Below, piece by piece: positions 6,568 to 16,937 of a DNA stretch of 23,649 bases (the first letter of the stretch is position 1; each line of letters starts with the position of its first letter). Position numbers and translations under genes: made by a program. Under the pieces are notes generated by a model that had not been told where the DNA came from, ran no database searches, and was given only the letters and a program-made list of their open reading frames with translations. Where the stretch lies: the NCBI GenBank assembly GCA_009784845.1, contig WQXK01000008.1, positions 1 through 23,649 of the forward strand. The letters are read 5' to 3'. Source of the DNA: Dehalococcoidia bacterium (GTDB lineage: Bacteria; Chloroflexota; Dehalococcoidia; Dehalococcoidales; UBA1222).

Positions 6568-7581
6568 TTAAAGACCTTTTTGAGCCACAAAAGCAGCCAG
6601 ATCGCCAAGGCGGCAGCAATAGCCCCACTCATTGTCATACCAGACGCAAATTTTGACCAGATTGCCTCCGATGAGCATAGTGGAAGGCGCGTCAAAAATT
6701 GAACTGTGAGGATTGCCTTTGAAGTCGCTGGAAACGAGGTCTTCCTCGCAGTATTCCAGTATGCCGCGCATGGGACCTGCGGCGGCACTCTTAAAGGCCT
6801 GATTAATCTCATCTACGGTGGTATCCCTGCCGAGTTCAGCTACCAAATCTACCATGGAAACGGTGGCGATGGGTATGCGGAAGGCAACACCGTGCATCTT
6901 GCCGTCAAGTTCCGGTAAAACGCGCCCGATGGCGGTTGCGGCACCGGTTGATGTGGGTATGATGCTTTCTCCGGCAGAGCGGGCACGACGCAGGTCCTTG
7001 TGGGCCGTATCCTGCAATTTTTGGTCGTTGGTATAGGAGTGAATGGTACTCATCATGGCTTTCTTTATGATGAAGCTGTCGTTGAGTATTTTGGCTGCTG
7101 GGGCAAGGCTGTTGGTAGTGCAGGAGGCATTGGATATGATGTTATGATTTTGAGCGTCATACTTTTCCTGATTAACGCCCAAAACAATGGTGACGTCATC
7201 TTTTTTGGCTGGGGCTGAAATAATGACTTTCTTGGCTCCGCCTTTGATGTGTGATGCGGCCTTGTCGGCATCAGTGAAAAGACCGGTGGATTCAATGACT
7301 ATGTCAGCTCCCACCTCGCGCCACGGAATAGCGGCGGGGTCTTTTTCTGCGAATACACGAATGGGTTTATTGTCTATGTTGATGGTATTGTCTGTCGTGC
7401 TGACGCTGCCGTTATAGCGCCAGTAGGTTGTGTCCCATTTGAATAGATGTGCATTGGTTTTGGTGTCTGTCAGGTCATTGATAGCGACCACCTCAATCTC
7501 ACCGGCATGATACTGCTTGATGGTGCGCAGAGTTAAACGCCCGATGCGACCGAACCCGTTGATGCCTACTTTGATTGCCAT
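6568..7581 (-). CDS. gap: Glyceraldehyde-3-phosphate dehydrogenase, type I
   Basis: GAPDH catalyses the reversible phosphorylating oxidation of glyceraldehyde 3-phosphate to 1,3-bisphosphoglycerate in the cytosol. The 337 residues show the NAD-binding start VGINGFGRIGR (5-15), an acidic D36 after the second strand that favours NAD, the catalytic SNASCTTN block with C154, and H181 in the STIHSYT segment. The end WYDNEWGYCCRLGDL is diagnostic. An AAAGGAG ribosome-binding site lies 8 bases before the ATG. It stands 52 bases downstream of the dehydratase-like gene on the same strand and may be cotranscribed with it. It ends at the shared terminator hairpin. Confidence 0.99.
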   Translation of the reverse strand: MAIKVGINGFGRIGRLTLRTIKQYHAGEIEVVAINDLTDTKTNAHLFKWDTTYWRYNGSVSTTDNTINIDNKPIRVFAEKDPAAIPWREVGADIVIESTGLFTDADKAASHIKGGAKKVIISAPAKKDDVTIVLGVNQEKYDAQNHNIISNASCTTNSLAPAAKILNDSFIIKKAMMSTIHSYTNDQKLQDTAHKDLRRARSAGESIIPTSTGAATAIGRVLPELDGKMHGVAFRIPIATVSMVDLVAELGRDTTVDEINQAFKSAAAGPMRGILEYCEEDLVSSDFKGNPHSSIFDAPSTMLIGGNLVKICVWYDNEWGYCCRLGDLAAFVAQKGL

Positions 7582-7633
7582 TTGCGACTCCTTTTTATTT
7601 TAATGAGTATTTGAGCTTACTATTTCAACTGCT

Positions 7634-8662
7634 TTATGGATGCACTGCCGCCTGATTGCTCAGCTTTATCTGAAACAGCATATCCATAAAGGCCTCCAGC
7701 CTTGTTTTCAGGTGTTGCGAAAGAACAAAGTCTGTATTCCCTTCAATTGTGAGTATTGGTATGGACAGGCGGTTGCGCAGGACAATATCGCCAATGGCGC
7801 GGTGGCAAAAGGCCTGTACGTAATGAATGACTCCGTCGATACTACGTCTTTCAATTTCACACTCAATGTCGCGGATGCGTCCTCCGATGTCAAAGGGATA
7901 GGTATAATCCGTGTACTGCCCTGCCAGTGTCGTGCTGTTTGAAAGCATGGCAAACTGGCGCTGAATCTCATTATATACCACACGGGCTCCGTTTTGCTCT
8001 ATAAACGGATATAAATCTTTTCCATAGACAGGGGGCACCCCTATGAAGGCTAGTCGCAACTCATCAGCAGGATAAGGTGTGCGTTGTTTGGCACATTCAA
8101 TAAGATTTTGCACGTCGGCTTGGTATTGCAAATAGTCCTGATTGAAATCAGAACTGGAGACCAGCCAATAATGATTTTCTGCCCCGCTGATACAATTGTC
8201 CTCCCAAGTGAGGCGATCAAGCGTGCCCGCTGCTGTGCGGCAGGGCGCGAGTTGCCGGCGCATGTTTTCTGCGGCTGGCAGGTCGGTTCCCAGCCTGTCA
8301 GCCAGTTTTTCAAGTGCCGTTTGCATTTGTTCTATGTCGGGGTGGTCCGGGTAGGCGAAAGGGATTGTTGTTAAGCCGTGCATTTTGAGCACTTCCATAA
8401 GCATACTGGTGTTGGAGCAATCACCGGTGGTGACGCACAATACGGTATCGATATGCTGCTCTACGCACACACTGTAAAGCCCTTTTATCCAGGCACATGT
8501 GTTAAGGGGAAAACCTGCTCTTTCAGCTTTACGTACAAGTCTGCCCGGGTCAGGGTCATTCATGAAAATGTTATTCAGATCAAGCGGGGTATATCCTGCT
8601 GCAAGCAACACCTCGCTAGGTACAGTGGTGGTAATGCCTATGACTTTCTTCGGTTTCTGCAT
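7634..8662 (-). CDS. 2-hydroxyacyl-CoA dehydratase / benzoyl-CoA reductase family subunit
   Basis: A 342-residue protein of the HgdB/FldB/BcrC family, oxygen-sensitive Fe-S enzymes that carry out difficult ATP-driven reductions or dehydrations. The start TTTVPSEVLLAAGYTPLDLN and the end EGNTDFVLSQHLKTRLEAF are characteristic. Three cysteines sit in the usual cluster-ligand contexts: C56 (NTCAWIKG), C82 (GDCSNT) and C286 (AFCHRAIG). C66, C76, C141, C157, C190 and C268 are extra. No partner subunit and no BadF/BadG-type activator is encoded in the window, so the substrate is unknown. It could be a double-cubane-cluster-type reductase or a non-catalytic homologue. A promoter places the start of transcription very near the ATG. 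Confidence 0.85.
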   Translation of the reverse strand: MQKPKKVIGITTTVPSEVLLAAGYTPLDLNNIFMNDPDPGRLVRKAERAGFPLNTCAWIKGLYSVCVEQHIDTVLCVTTGDCSNTSMLMEVLKMHGLTTIPFAYPDHPDIEQMQTALEKLADRLGTDLPAAENMRRQLAPCRTAAGTLDRLTWEDNCISGAENHYWLVSSSDFNQDYLQYQADVQNLIECAKQRTPYPADELRLAFIGVPPVYGKDLYPFIEQNGARVVYNEIQRQFAMLSNSTTLAGQYTDYTYPFDIGGRIRDIECEIERRSIDGVIHYVQAFCHRAIGDIVLRNRLSIPILTIEGNTDFVLSQHLKTRLEAFMDMLFQIKLSNQAAVHP

Positions 8663-8671
8663 GGCGCCACT

Positions 8672-8701
8672 ATTTTAATGTTTTGCGGGGGCGATTGGCA
8701 A
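8672..8701 (-). promoter_or_regulatory. Promoter of the dehydratase-like gene, very short leader
   Basis: On the minus strand, TTGCCA (8701-8696), an 18-base spacer and TAAAAT (8677-8672) form a reasonable sigma-70-type promoter. Only 9 bases separate the -10 box from the ATG and no ribosome-binding site is present, so the mRNA would be leaderless or nearly so. Confidence 0.55.
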
Positions 8702-8736
8702 AATACATGAGTGATGGATGGCAGTTGCACCTTATG

Positions 8737-8769
8737 TTATTATTTCAAGGATAATTCTTGAAATAATAA
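8737..8769. promoter_or_regulatory. Perfect 13-bp inverted repeat, probable operator
   Basis: The left arm TTATTATTTCAAG (8737-8749) and right arm CTTGAAATAATAA (8757-8769) are exact reverse complements around a 7-base spacer. The right arm contains the TTGAAA -35 box of the downstream ATPase promoter. This geometry fits a dimeric repressor blocking RNA polymerase. A terminator role is less likely: there is no GC-rich stem, and the position is between divergent genes. Confidence 0.65.
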
Positions 8770-8786
8770 TCCGCTGCAGATATAAT
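8758..8786 (+). promoter_or_regulatory. Sigma-70-type promoter of the DUF234 ATPase gene
   Basis: TTGAAA (8758-8763), a 17-base spacer and a consensus TATAAT (8781-8786). The predicted transcription start near 8793 gives a leader of about 19 bases that begins with the AAGGA ribosome-binding element. The -35 box is embedded in the inverted repeat. Confidence 0.75.
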
Positions 8787-8811
8787 ACGGTCTAAGGAAT
8801 TGATTCTTGAT

Positions 8812-10215
8812 ATGAAACGTTTTATCAACCGTGAGCGCGAACTCGCTACGCTGAATGAGCAGTATGCCGCAAATGATGCCGCTTTTATGGTGATTTACGG
8901 ACGGCGTAGAGTTGGGAAAACCACGCTCATAAAAGAATTCATAAAAAACAAACGCGCCTTGTATTTTCTGGCGAATGAGGAAACCGAAGCTGTAAGTATG
9001 CGGCGTTTTGCCGAAGCATTGGCGGAGTACACCGGGCAGGAGTATTTAAAGAATGCTTCGTTTGAAAACTGGCGCGATTTGTTTGACATCTTCTTAAAAC
9101 ATGAACAATCAGAAAAAAAACTACTGATTATTGATGAGTTCCCCTATATGGCCAATGCGAATTCAGCGTTCCCGTCCATCCTGCAATGGGTTTGGGATAC
9201 GTGGTTTCAGGAGCAGAAGACCATGCTGGTTTTATGCGGATCTCTCATCAATATGATGGAAAAGTACACGCTAAATTATTCAAGCCCGCTTTATGGTCGT
9301 CGCACCGGGCAAATAAAGATGAAACAGATTGATTTTGCGCACTATCACAAATTTTATGAGAATATGCCCTACCGTGATTTGGTAGAGTTTTACTCTGTAA
9401 CAGGGGGCATCCCCAAGTATATAGAATTATTTGACGGGCAAAAAGGGCTATTCGATGAGATTAGACGGCTGATGCTCAACCCTAATGGTTTGTTGTTTGA
9501 AGAGCCGGAGTTTTTATTACGCCATGAGGTCGATGAAATCGGTAGTTACTTTTCAATCATAAAGAGCATAGCGGCAGGTAATCACAAGCCAGGGAAAATC
9601 AGCGCAGATATAAACGTGAAGCAGACAAGCCTGCCAAAATACTTAAAGACGCTGATTGATTTGGATATTCTGAGGCGTGACGTGCCAGTAACCGAAGAAA
9701 ACCCCGAAAAAAGCAAAATGAGCCTATATCAAATCAAGGATAACTTTCTGCGCTTTTGGTTCCGATTTGTCTATCCGGAACGCGGGAGACTGGAACTGGG
9801 GCAAGCGGATTATGTGATGCAAAAAATAAAAGCCAATTTCATCGATAATCACGTGGCTCATGTTTATGAGAGTGTTTGCCGTAGCGAACTTTGGCAACTT
9901 GAAATGGCAGGTAAGCTGAAATTTAACAAGCTTGGTCCGTGGTGGAACAACAACGTGGAAATTGACAGTGTCGGAATTGATGCCACCGGTAATGACATAG
10001 TGTTTGCAGAATGCAAGTATCGCAACCAGCCAATGGACACAGATGTATTCTACGACCTGCTTCGCAAAAAAGAACTCGTGCCGTGGAAGATAGAAAGCCG
10101 CGTTGAAAAGTTCGTGCTGTTTTCCATCAGCGGGTTTACTGAGCGGTTGCGCAATATGGCCAATAAACGGAAGGATTTATTTTTGTTTGGTGGGGATGGT
10201 CAACTGGAAGAGTAA
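8812..10215 (+). CDS. AAA ATPase with C-terminal DUF234 domain
   Basis: A 467-residue protein of the archaeal-type ATPase family (Arch_ATPase plus DUF234). It starts MKRFINRERELATLNEQY, the usual family opening. Walker A is YGRRRVGKTTLI (29-40) and Walker B is LLIIDEFPY (104-112), with a following LCGS sensor (141-144). The centre has a winged-helix-like stretch. The C-terminal domain holds EIDSVGID...FAECKY, with E383/D385 and E400-x-K402 matching a PD-(D/E)XK nuclease core. Whether it cuts nucleic acid is unknown for the family. An upstream TTG (8800) is in frame, but the AAGGA element would be only 1 base from it, so I prefer the ATG at 8812 (13-base spacing). It has its own palindrome-overlaid promoter and no cotranscribed partner. 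Confidence 0.88.
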   Translation: MKRFINRERELATLNEQYAANDAAFMVIYGRRRVGKTTLIKEFIKNKRALYFLANEETEAVSMRRFAEALAEYTGQEYLKNASFENWRDLFDIFLKHEQSEKKLLIIDEFPYMANANSAFPSILQWVWDTWFQEQKTMLVLCGSLINMMEKYTLNYSSPLYGRRTGQIKMKQIDFAHYHKFYENMPYRDLVEFYSVTGGIPKYIELFDGQKGLFDEIRRLMLNPNGLLFEEPEFLLRHEVDEIGSYFSIIKSIAAGNHKPGKISADINVKQTSLPKYLKTLIDLDILRRDVPVTEENPEKSKMSLYQIKDNFLRFWFRFVYPERGRLELGQADYVMQKIKANFIDNHVAHVYESVCRSELWQLEMAGKLKFNKLGPWWNNNVEIDSVGIDATGNDIVFAECKYRNQPMDTDVFYDLLRKKELVPWKIESRVEKFVLFSISGFTERLRNMANKRKDLFLFGGDGQLEE

Positions 10216-10252
10216 CCACCGAAGCAAATTGGAAATAGCATTTGGCTATGCA

Positions 10253-10268
10253 ATTCCATCGCTGGAAT
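10253..10268. terminator. Weak hairpin between convergent ATPase and enolase genes
   Basis: ATTCCA (10253-10258) and TGGAAT (10263-10268) form a 6-bp stem with a 4-base loop in the 76-base gap between the two convergent genes. There is no clear U tract, so terminator function is only suggested by position. Confidence 0.25.
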
Positions 10269-10291
10269 GTTGAACGCCTGAAGAACACTCT

Positions 10292-11581
<1,290 letters not shown>

Positions 11582-12067
11582 TCATCCAATCATTTCCAGA
11601 GCCGTTTCTACAGCTTCTGTTGGTGTTTTTGCCTCAATAATGGGGCTTTTCTCGTTTCCATTGCGCGATATGCCCCATGTGTTTAGTCCAACGACAGGCA
11701 GCCCGCTCTGCAATGCATATCCAATTTCTGACAGCGTACCATAGCTGCCACCAATGGCTATAACAGCTTGCGCTGATTTAACGACTGTTACATTGCGCGC
11801 GTATCCTATGCCGGTGACAATGGGTATTTTGACATATTCGTTGGCGTGCAAACGGCTCTCGCCCGGGAGGATTCCGATGGTTAGCCCATCACCTGCGCAT
11901 GCACCCCTGCAGGCGGCCTCCATAACCCCGCCCATGCCGCCACAAACCAGTACCACTCCGGCGCGTGCGATTTCATGCCCTACTTGCTCGGCAGCTTCCA
12001 GTTCTGCCGGAGTAGCCTGTGAGCCACCGATGACTGCGATGAATTTTTGTTTGGTTGTGTTTAGCAT
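11582..12067 (-). CDS. TIGR00725 / LOG-like Rossmann-fold protein
   Basis: A 161-residue protein of the SLOG/LOG-like superfamily (often mislabelled lysine decarboxylase), subgroup TIGR00725. It opens KFIAVIGGSQATP (8-20), continues with VCGGMGGVMEAACRGA (41-56) and has the nucleotide-binding IGGSYGTLSEIGYAL (105-119). Relatives such as LOG hydrolyse cytokinin nucleotides, but this subgroup has no established reaction. The frame stays open to 12151, but the ATG at 12067 is right: it gives the family's usual length, AAAGGA lies 8 bases upstream, and a promoter with its -10 box at 12093-12098 lies downstream of the longer start. Enolase follows in the same operon. Confidence 0.87.
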   Translation of the reverse strand: MLNTTKQKFIAVIGGSQATPAELEAAEQVGHEIARAGVVLVCGGMGGVMEAACRGACAGDGLTIGILPGESRLHANEYVKIPIVTGIGYARNVTVVKSAQAVIAIGGSYGTLSEIGYALQSGLPVVGLNTWGISRNGNEKSPIIEAKTPTEAVETALEMIG

Positions 12068-12092
12068 GCCTTGAGTCCTTTGCGGCAGAGCA

Positions 12093-12122
12093 ATTATAAC
12101 ATTCGTCTTTTGTAATGGTAAA
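12093..12122 (-). promoter_or_regulatory. Promoter of the TIGR00725-eno operon
   Basis: On the minus strand, TTTACC (12122-12117), an 18-base spacer and TATAAT (12098-12093), with an extended TGT immediately before the -10 box. The leader would be about 19 bases and carry the AAAGGA ribosome-binding site. Confidence 0.7.
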
Positions 12123-12140
12123 GCACACAGCAAAACAGAC

Positions 12141-12296
12141 ATGGCGAGCATTTATGTCTTTAGGCATAAACAGTATGACGAAAATGTTTTAGTAGAATTT
12201 ATTGCCGAGGATAAATCAGGTAAGGAAAAAATTTCAGGATGGTTTATACATGATATTGAAAATTCATCTGTAAAGGAAGTGAATTTTTTTGATTAG
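12141..12296 (+). CDS. Small AT-rich ORF, 51 residues, unknown or remnant
   Basis: A plus-strand frame ATG (12141) to TAG (12296) encodes 51 residues starting MASIYVFRHKQYDE and ending VKEVNFFD. It lies between the divergent-facing ends of two minus-strand genes and its stop overlaps the pth stop by 2 bases. I recognise no family. The stretch is about 30% GC, well below its surroundings, and uses AT-rich codons (AAA, ATT, GAA, TTT), so it looks acquired or a decayed end of a longer gene; the frame is open upstream without a start. No ribosome-binding site is visible. It may not be expressed. Confidence 0.3.
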   Translation: MASIYVFRHKQYDENVLVEFIAEDKSGKEKISGWFIHDIENSSVKEVNFFD

Positions 12297-12922
12297 TCCG
12301 GTAGCTGTGCTGGTGTATCGCCAATCTGGGTCGGTTTTGTAGAGTTACTTTTGTTGAATTGGTTCATGGCACGTTCAATTCCATCACGTACCAGCGTGGT
12401 TAAGGCGTTGCCGGCCTCGTCAATAACTTTTGTAATGGTAACAGCCTCGTCTCCATCAAAGTCGCCCAACACGTGGCGTATGACCTGCTTTTGAGTGCCA
12501 CTGACCGCGTCATTTGGATGCCCTACCCCGATGCGTAGGCGTATAAAGTTGGGTGTGCCAATTTCATAAATGATGGATTCTACGCCGTTATGACCTGCGG
12601 AACCACCTCCTTGGCGCATGCGTATGTTGCCCATCTGCAGGTCCATTTCATCGTGAACAACAACTAAATCCTCCGGCTTGATGCGGTACTTAATGACCAG
12701 TTTCTTTACAGCTTCACCAGAGGCATTCATAAAGGTCTGCGGGCGCGCCAGTATAATTTCTTCTCCGTCAAGCCTTCCATGGGACGTGCGCGATAAGCCC
12801 TCTTTCTTATCAAAACTCCAACCGCGTTCTTTGGCAAATCTTGAAACGCACATGAAGCCGACATTGTGGCGGTTGTTTGCATACTGATTGCCGGGATTTC
12901 CCAAACCAATGATGAGTTTCAT
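12293..12922 (-). CDS. pth: Peptidyl-tRNA hydrolase
   Basis: Pth frees tRNA from peptidyl-tRNAs that drop off the ribosome. The protein is 209 residues long. It begins MKLIIGLGNPGNQYANNRHN with catalytic H19. RPQTFMNASGE (60-70) contains the substrate-contact N66. VVHDEMDL (88-95) contains D91, the partner of the histidine. GGGSAGHNG (105-113) contains N112. The C-terminal tail past about residue 190 is polar and longer than in E. coli Pth. The ATG at 12922 has no ribosome-binding site, and a TATTAT box ends 13 bases upstream, giving a very short leader. It diverges from ligA across 164 bases. Confidence 0.97.
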   Translation of the reverse strand: MKLIIGLGNPGNQYANNRHNVGFMCVSRFAKERGWSFDKKEGLSRTSHGRLDGEEIILARPQTFMNASGEAVKKLVIKYRIKPEDLVVVHDEMDLQMGNIRMRQGGGSAGHNGVESIIYEIGTPNFIRLRIGVGHPNDAVSGTQKQVIRHVLGDFDGDEAVTITKVIDEAGNALTTLVRDGIERAMNQFNKSNSTKPTQIGDTPAQLPD

Positions 12923-12935
12923 AGTGGCACTAAGA

Positions 12936-12963
12936 ATAATACGAAAGTCCGATTTAAGGCAAA
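12936..12963 (-). promoter_or_regulatory. Possible promoter of pth
   Basis: On the minus strand, TTTGCC (12963-12958), a 16-base spacer and TATTAT (12941-12936), 13 bases before the ATG. Predicted leader about 6 bases. Confidence 0.4.
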
Positions 12964-13050
12964 CTCAAGGTGGGTAGTTGTCTTATTTGCGAGTTTGTTA
13001 TGAGATATCTGAGGAGTTAGTTGTTTCGGCAGGAGATTTAGACTGCATTA

Positions 13051-13059
13051 TGCTATAAT
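13051..13059 (+). promoter_or_regulatory. Extended -10 promoter of ligA
   Basis: TGC followed directly by TATAAT (13054-13059) is an extended -10 element. No good -35 box is present at the usual spacing, as is common for this promoter class. The predicted start near 13066 gives a leader of about 20 bases with no clear ribosome-binding site. Confidence 0.6.
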
Positions 13060-13080
13060 TTGGGAACCCAACGCGGCTGA

Positions 13081-15150
<2,070 letters not shown>

Positions 15151-15162
15151 AAGGAGGGCTAA

Positions 15163-16467
15163 ATGGCTGAGATTTATCCATTTAAGGGCATCCGCTATAA
15201 CACGGAAAAGGTGCAAAGTTTGGCGTCGGTGATTTGTCCGCCTTATGACGTTATTAGCCCGCAGCAGCAGGAAGAGCTTTATCGCCGTGACGCGCACAAT
15301 TTTGTGCGTATTGAATATGGCAAACAGAATCCTGGTGATACGGACGGCGATAACCGCTATACACGCTCTGAGACTTTTCTGGAACAATGGTTGTCCGAGG
15401 GTGTGCTGAAATATGATGCCACCCCAGCCGTATATGTTGACGAGCATTATTTCATGTATCAGGGTTGCGAGAGAAAACGGCGTAGCTTGGTGGCTCGCAT
15501 ACGGCTGGAGGGATGGCATCAAATGGTGGTCCGTCCGCATGAGTGCACGCTGGTTGGTCCAAAAAGTGACCGCATAAGTTTGATTCGTGCCATCAGGGCT
15601 AATACCAGCCCTATTCTTTCGATGTATGAGGACAAACAAAGCGTCGTCAGGCGTGTGTTGGAATGTGTTACGGCAGAAGAGCCGCTGATGCGGGTGGGTA
15701 TGCAGGGAGAGGAAAGGCATGACATTTGGGCAATAACTGCTCCTGTGGATTTGCAGGAAATAATTGCCGCATTCTCAGACGAGCCGCTTTATATTGCCGA
15801 TGGGCATCACCGCTATGAGAGCGCGCTGGTGTATCAGCGTGAGCAGATGGCATTGCATCCCGAATGCGACCATCATGCAGATTTTAATTTTGTGATGATG
15901 GCGCTTGTTGCCTTCGATGACCCGGGCTTGTTTATACTGCCGCCGCATCGTGTGTTGCGCGGCCTTAACCAGACTAAACTGGCGGAGCTTAAACCTGCCC
16001 TAACCTCTTTCTTTGATGCTGAAACATTGACCATGGATGGTGGTGCTTGGGCGAAGATAGACGCTTGGCAGTCAGCTGAGCAGAAACCGCATTTGGCAAT
16101 GTTCGGATTGGATGGAGAGAATTTCACTTTGCTAACTTTGCGTGATTTCGACGTTGCCGCAAGATTTATGCCGTCTTTCCACAGCGACGTCTATAAAAAA
16201 CTGGACGTAAGCTTAATAGACCACATAATCATGGAAGAACTTTTGCATATACAACCGGAAAATGAGGAAGGGTTGGTTTTTAACTACGACCGCGCCGATG
16301 CGGTGCAGTCAGTGCGTACAGGTGAGTTTCAGTCGGCTTTTATCATTCAGCCGGTAAGCCCCGGAATCATCAAAGCCATCTCAGACGTTTCAGACCGCAT
16401 GCCGCGGAAAAGCACTTATTTCTATCCCAAACAACCTAGTGGACTGGTTGTTAACAGGTTGGTATAA
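15163..16467 (+). CDS. DUF1015 family protein
   Basis: A 434-residue protein of the DUF1015 (COG4198) family. Visible family blocks are the start IYPFKGIRYN (4-13), ICPPYDVIS (24-32), RPHECTL (124-130), the central IADGHHRYESA (211-221) and ILPPHRVLRGL (258-268). The DGHHR motif is reminiscent of ParB/sulfiredoxin-fold proteins such as the free serine kinase SerK, so a nucleotide-linked kinase role is conceivable; this is inference only. Family members often lie near serA, and here serA is the next conserved gene downstream, convergent. A strong AAGGAGG ribosome-binding site precedes the ATG, and ligA ends 12 bases before it. Confidence 0.88.
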   Translation: MAEIYPFKGIRYNTEKVQSLASVICPPYDVISPQQQEELYRRDAHNFVRIEYGKQNPGDTDGDNRYTRSETFLEQWLSEGVLKYDATPAVYVDEHYFMYQGCERKRRSLVARIRLEGWHQMVVRPHECTLVGPKSDRISLIRAIRANTSPILSMYEDKQSVVRRVLECVTAEEPLMRVGMQGEERHDIWAITAPVDLQEIIAAFSDEPLYIADGHHRYESALVYQREQMALHPECDHHADFNFVMMALVAFDDPGLFILPPHRVLRGLNQTKLAELKPALTSFFDAETLTMDGGAWAKIDAWQSAEQKPHLAMFGLDGENFTLLTLRDFDVAARFMPSFHSDVYKKLDVSLIDHIIMEELLHIQPENEEGLVFNYDRADAVQSVRTGEFQSAFIIQPVSPGIIKAISDVSDRMPRKSTYFYPKQPSGLVVNRLV

Positions 16468-16498
16468 GGTGAATTAGTTTTCTGGGGGGTAGATAATA

Positions 16499-16916
16499 TC
16501 AATCCGGCTCTTTCAAAACTTTAACATTTTTTCGCTTTAAGAATTTACTCTTGCTTTTTTCAAACTCTTTTCTCTGTATATAGAAAACTTCCCTTATGTT
16601 TCTTGAGTTTGTGAACTCTATTATAAAACTATTGGCAATTTCTTCTATCCCTTCAACGATTTCTTCACCTTCTACTTCACTAAGCAGAATATCGTTTATA
16701 TATATGTCAAAATATATTCCATCCTTAATGCAGCACATAAGTATCTTTGTTCAATGAAATAACAATGACGTTTTCAGCAAAGCGAGTTTTTGAAGAAAAA
16801 ATGCCATGATTCATTAAAAGTTCGTACAAATGTTGTAATGAAGTTACTCTCACAACGTTTCTCTTATTTGTGCTTTTGTCGTAAACGAATGAGAGGGACC
16901 GTATGGCCCCTCTCAA
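16499..16916 (-). pseudogene. AT-rich orphan gene, apparently split by a frameshift
   Basis: Two minus-strand frames overlap by 14 bases. The upstream one (16916-16725, 63 codons, only a TTG start, which lies inside a hairpin) ends VIVISLNKDTYVLH. The downstream one (16738-16499, ATG start, 79 codons) begins MCCIKDGIYFDIYI and ends in a lysine-rich tail. Their frames differ by one base, and both stay open across 16728-16750, so a single-base change there would join them into one protein of about 125 residues. GC is about 30% over 16501-16860, far below neighbouring genes. I recognise no family; secondary structure looks mixed, with beta-like segments. It could be a decayed acquired gene, or the downstream frame could be a real 79-residue protein coupled to the upstream one. 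Confidence 0.45.
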
Positions 16917-16921
16917 TTTTT
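16891..16921. terminator. Hairpin between the AT-rich island and serA
   Basis: GAGAGGG (16891-16897) pairs with CCCTCTC (16908-16914), extended inwards by CC/GG with an imperfect pair between. On the plus strand it is followed by AATTTTT, a good intrinsic terminator for rightward transcripts. On the minus strand it lies 23 bases after the serA stop and could also end serA transcription, with a weaker U tract. Confidence 0.75.
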
Positions 16922-16937
16922 CAAGACATAACTTAGC

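Noticed and set aside
12068..12151. In-frame N-terminal extension of the TIGR00725 protein (28 residues), partly hydrophobic like a signal peptide.
   Set aside because: The promoter -10 box (12093-12098) lies inside it, and the internal ATG has a good ribosome-binding site and gives the family length.
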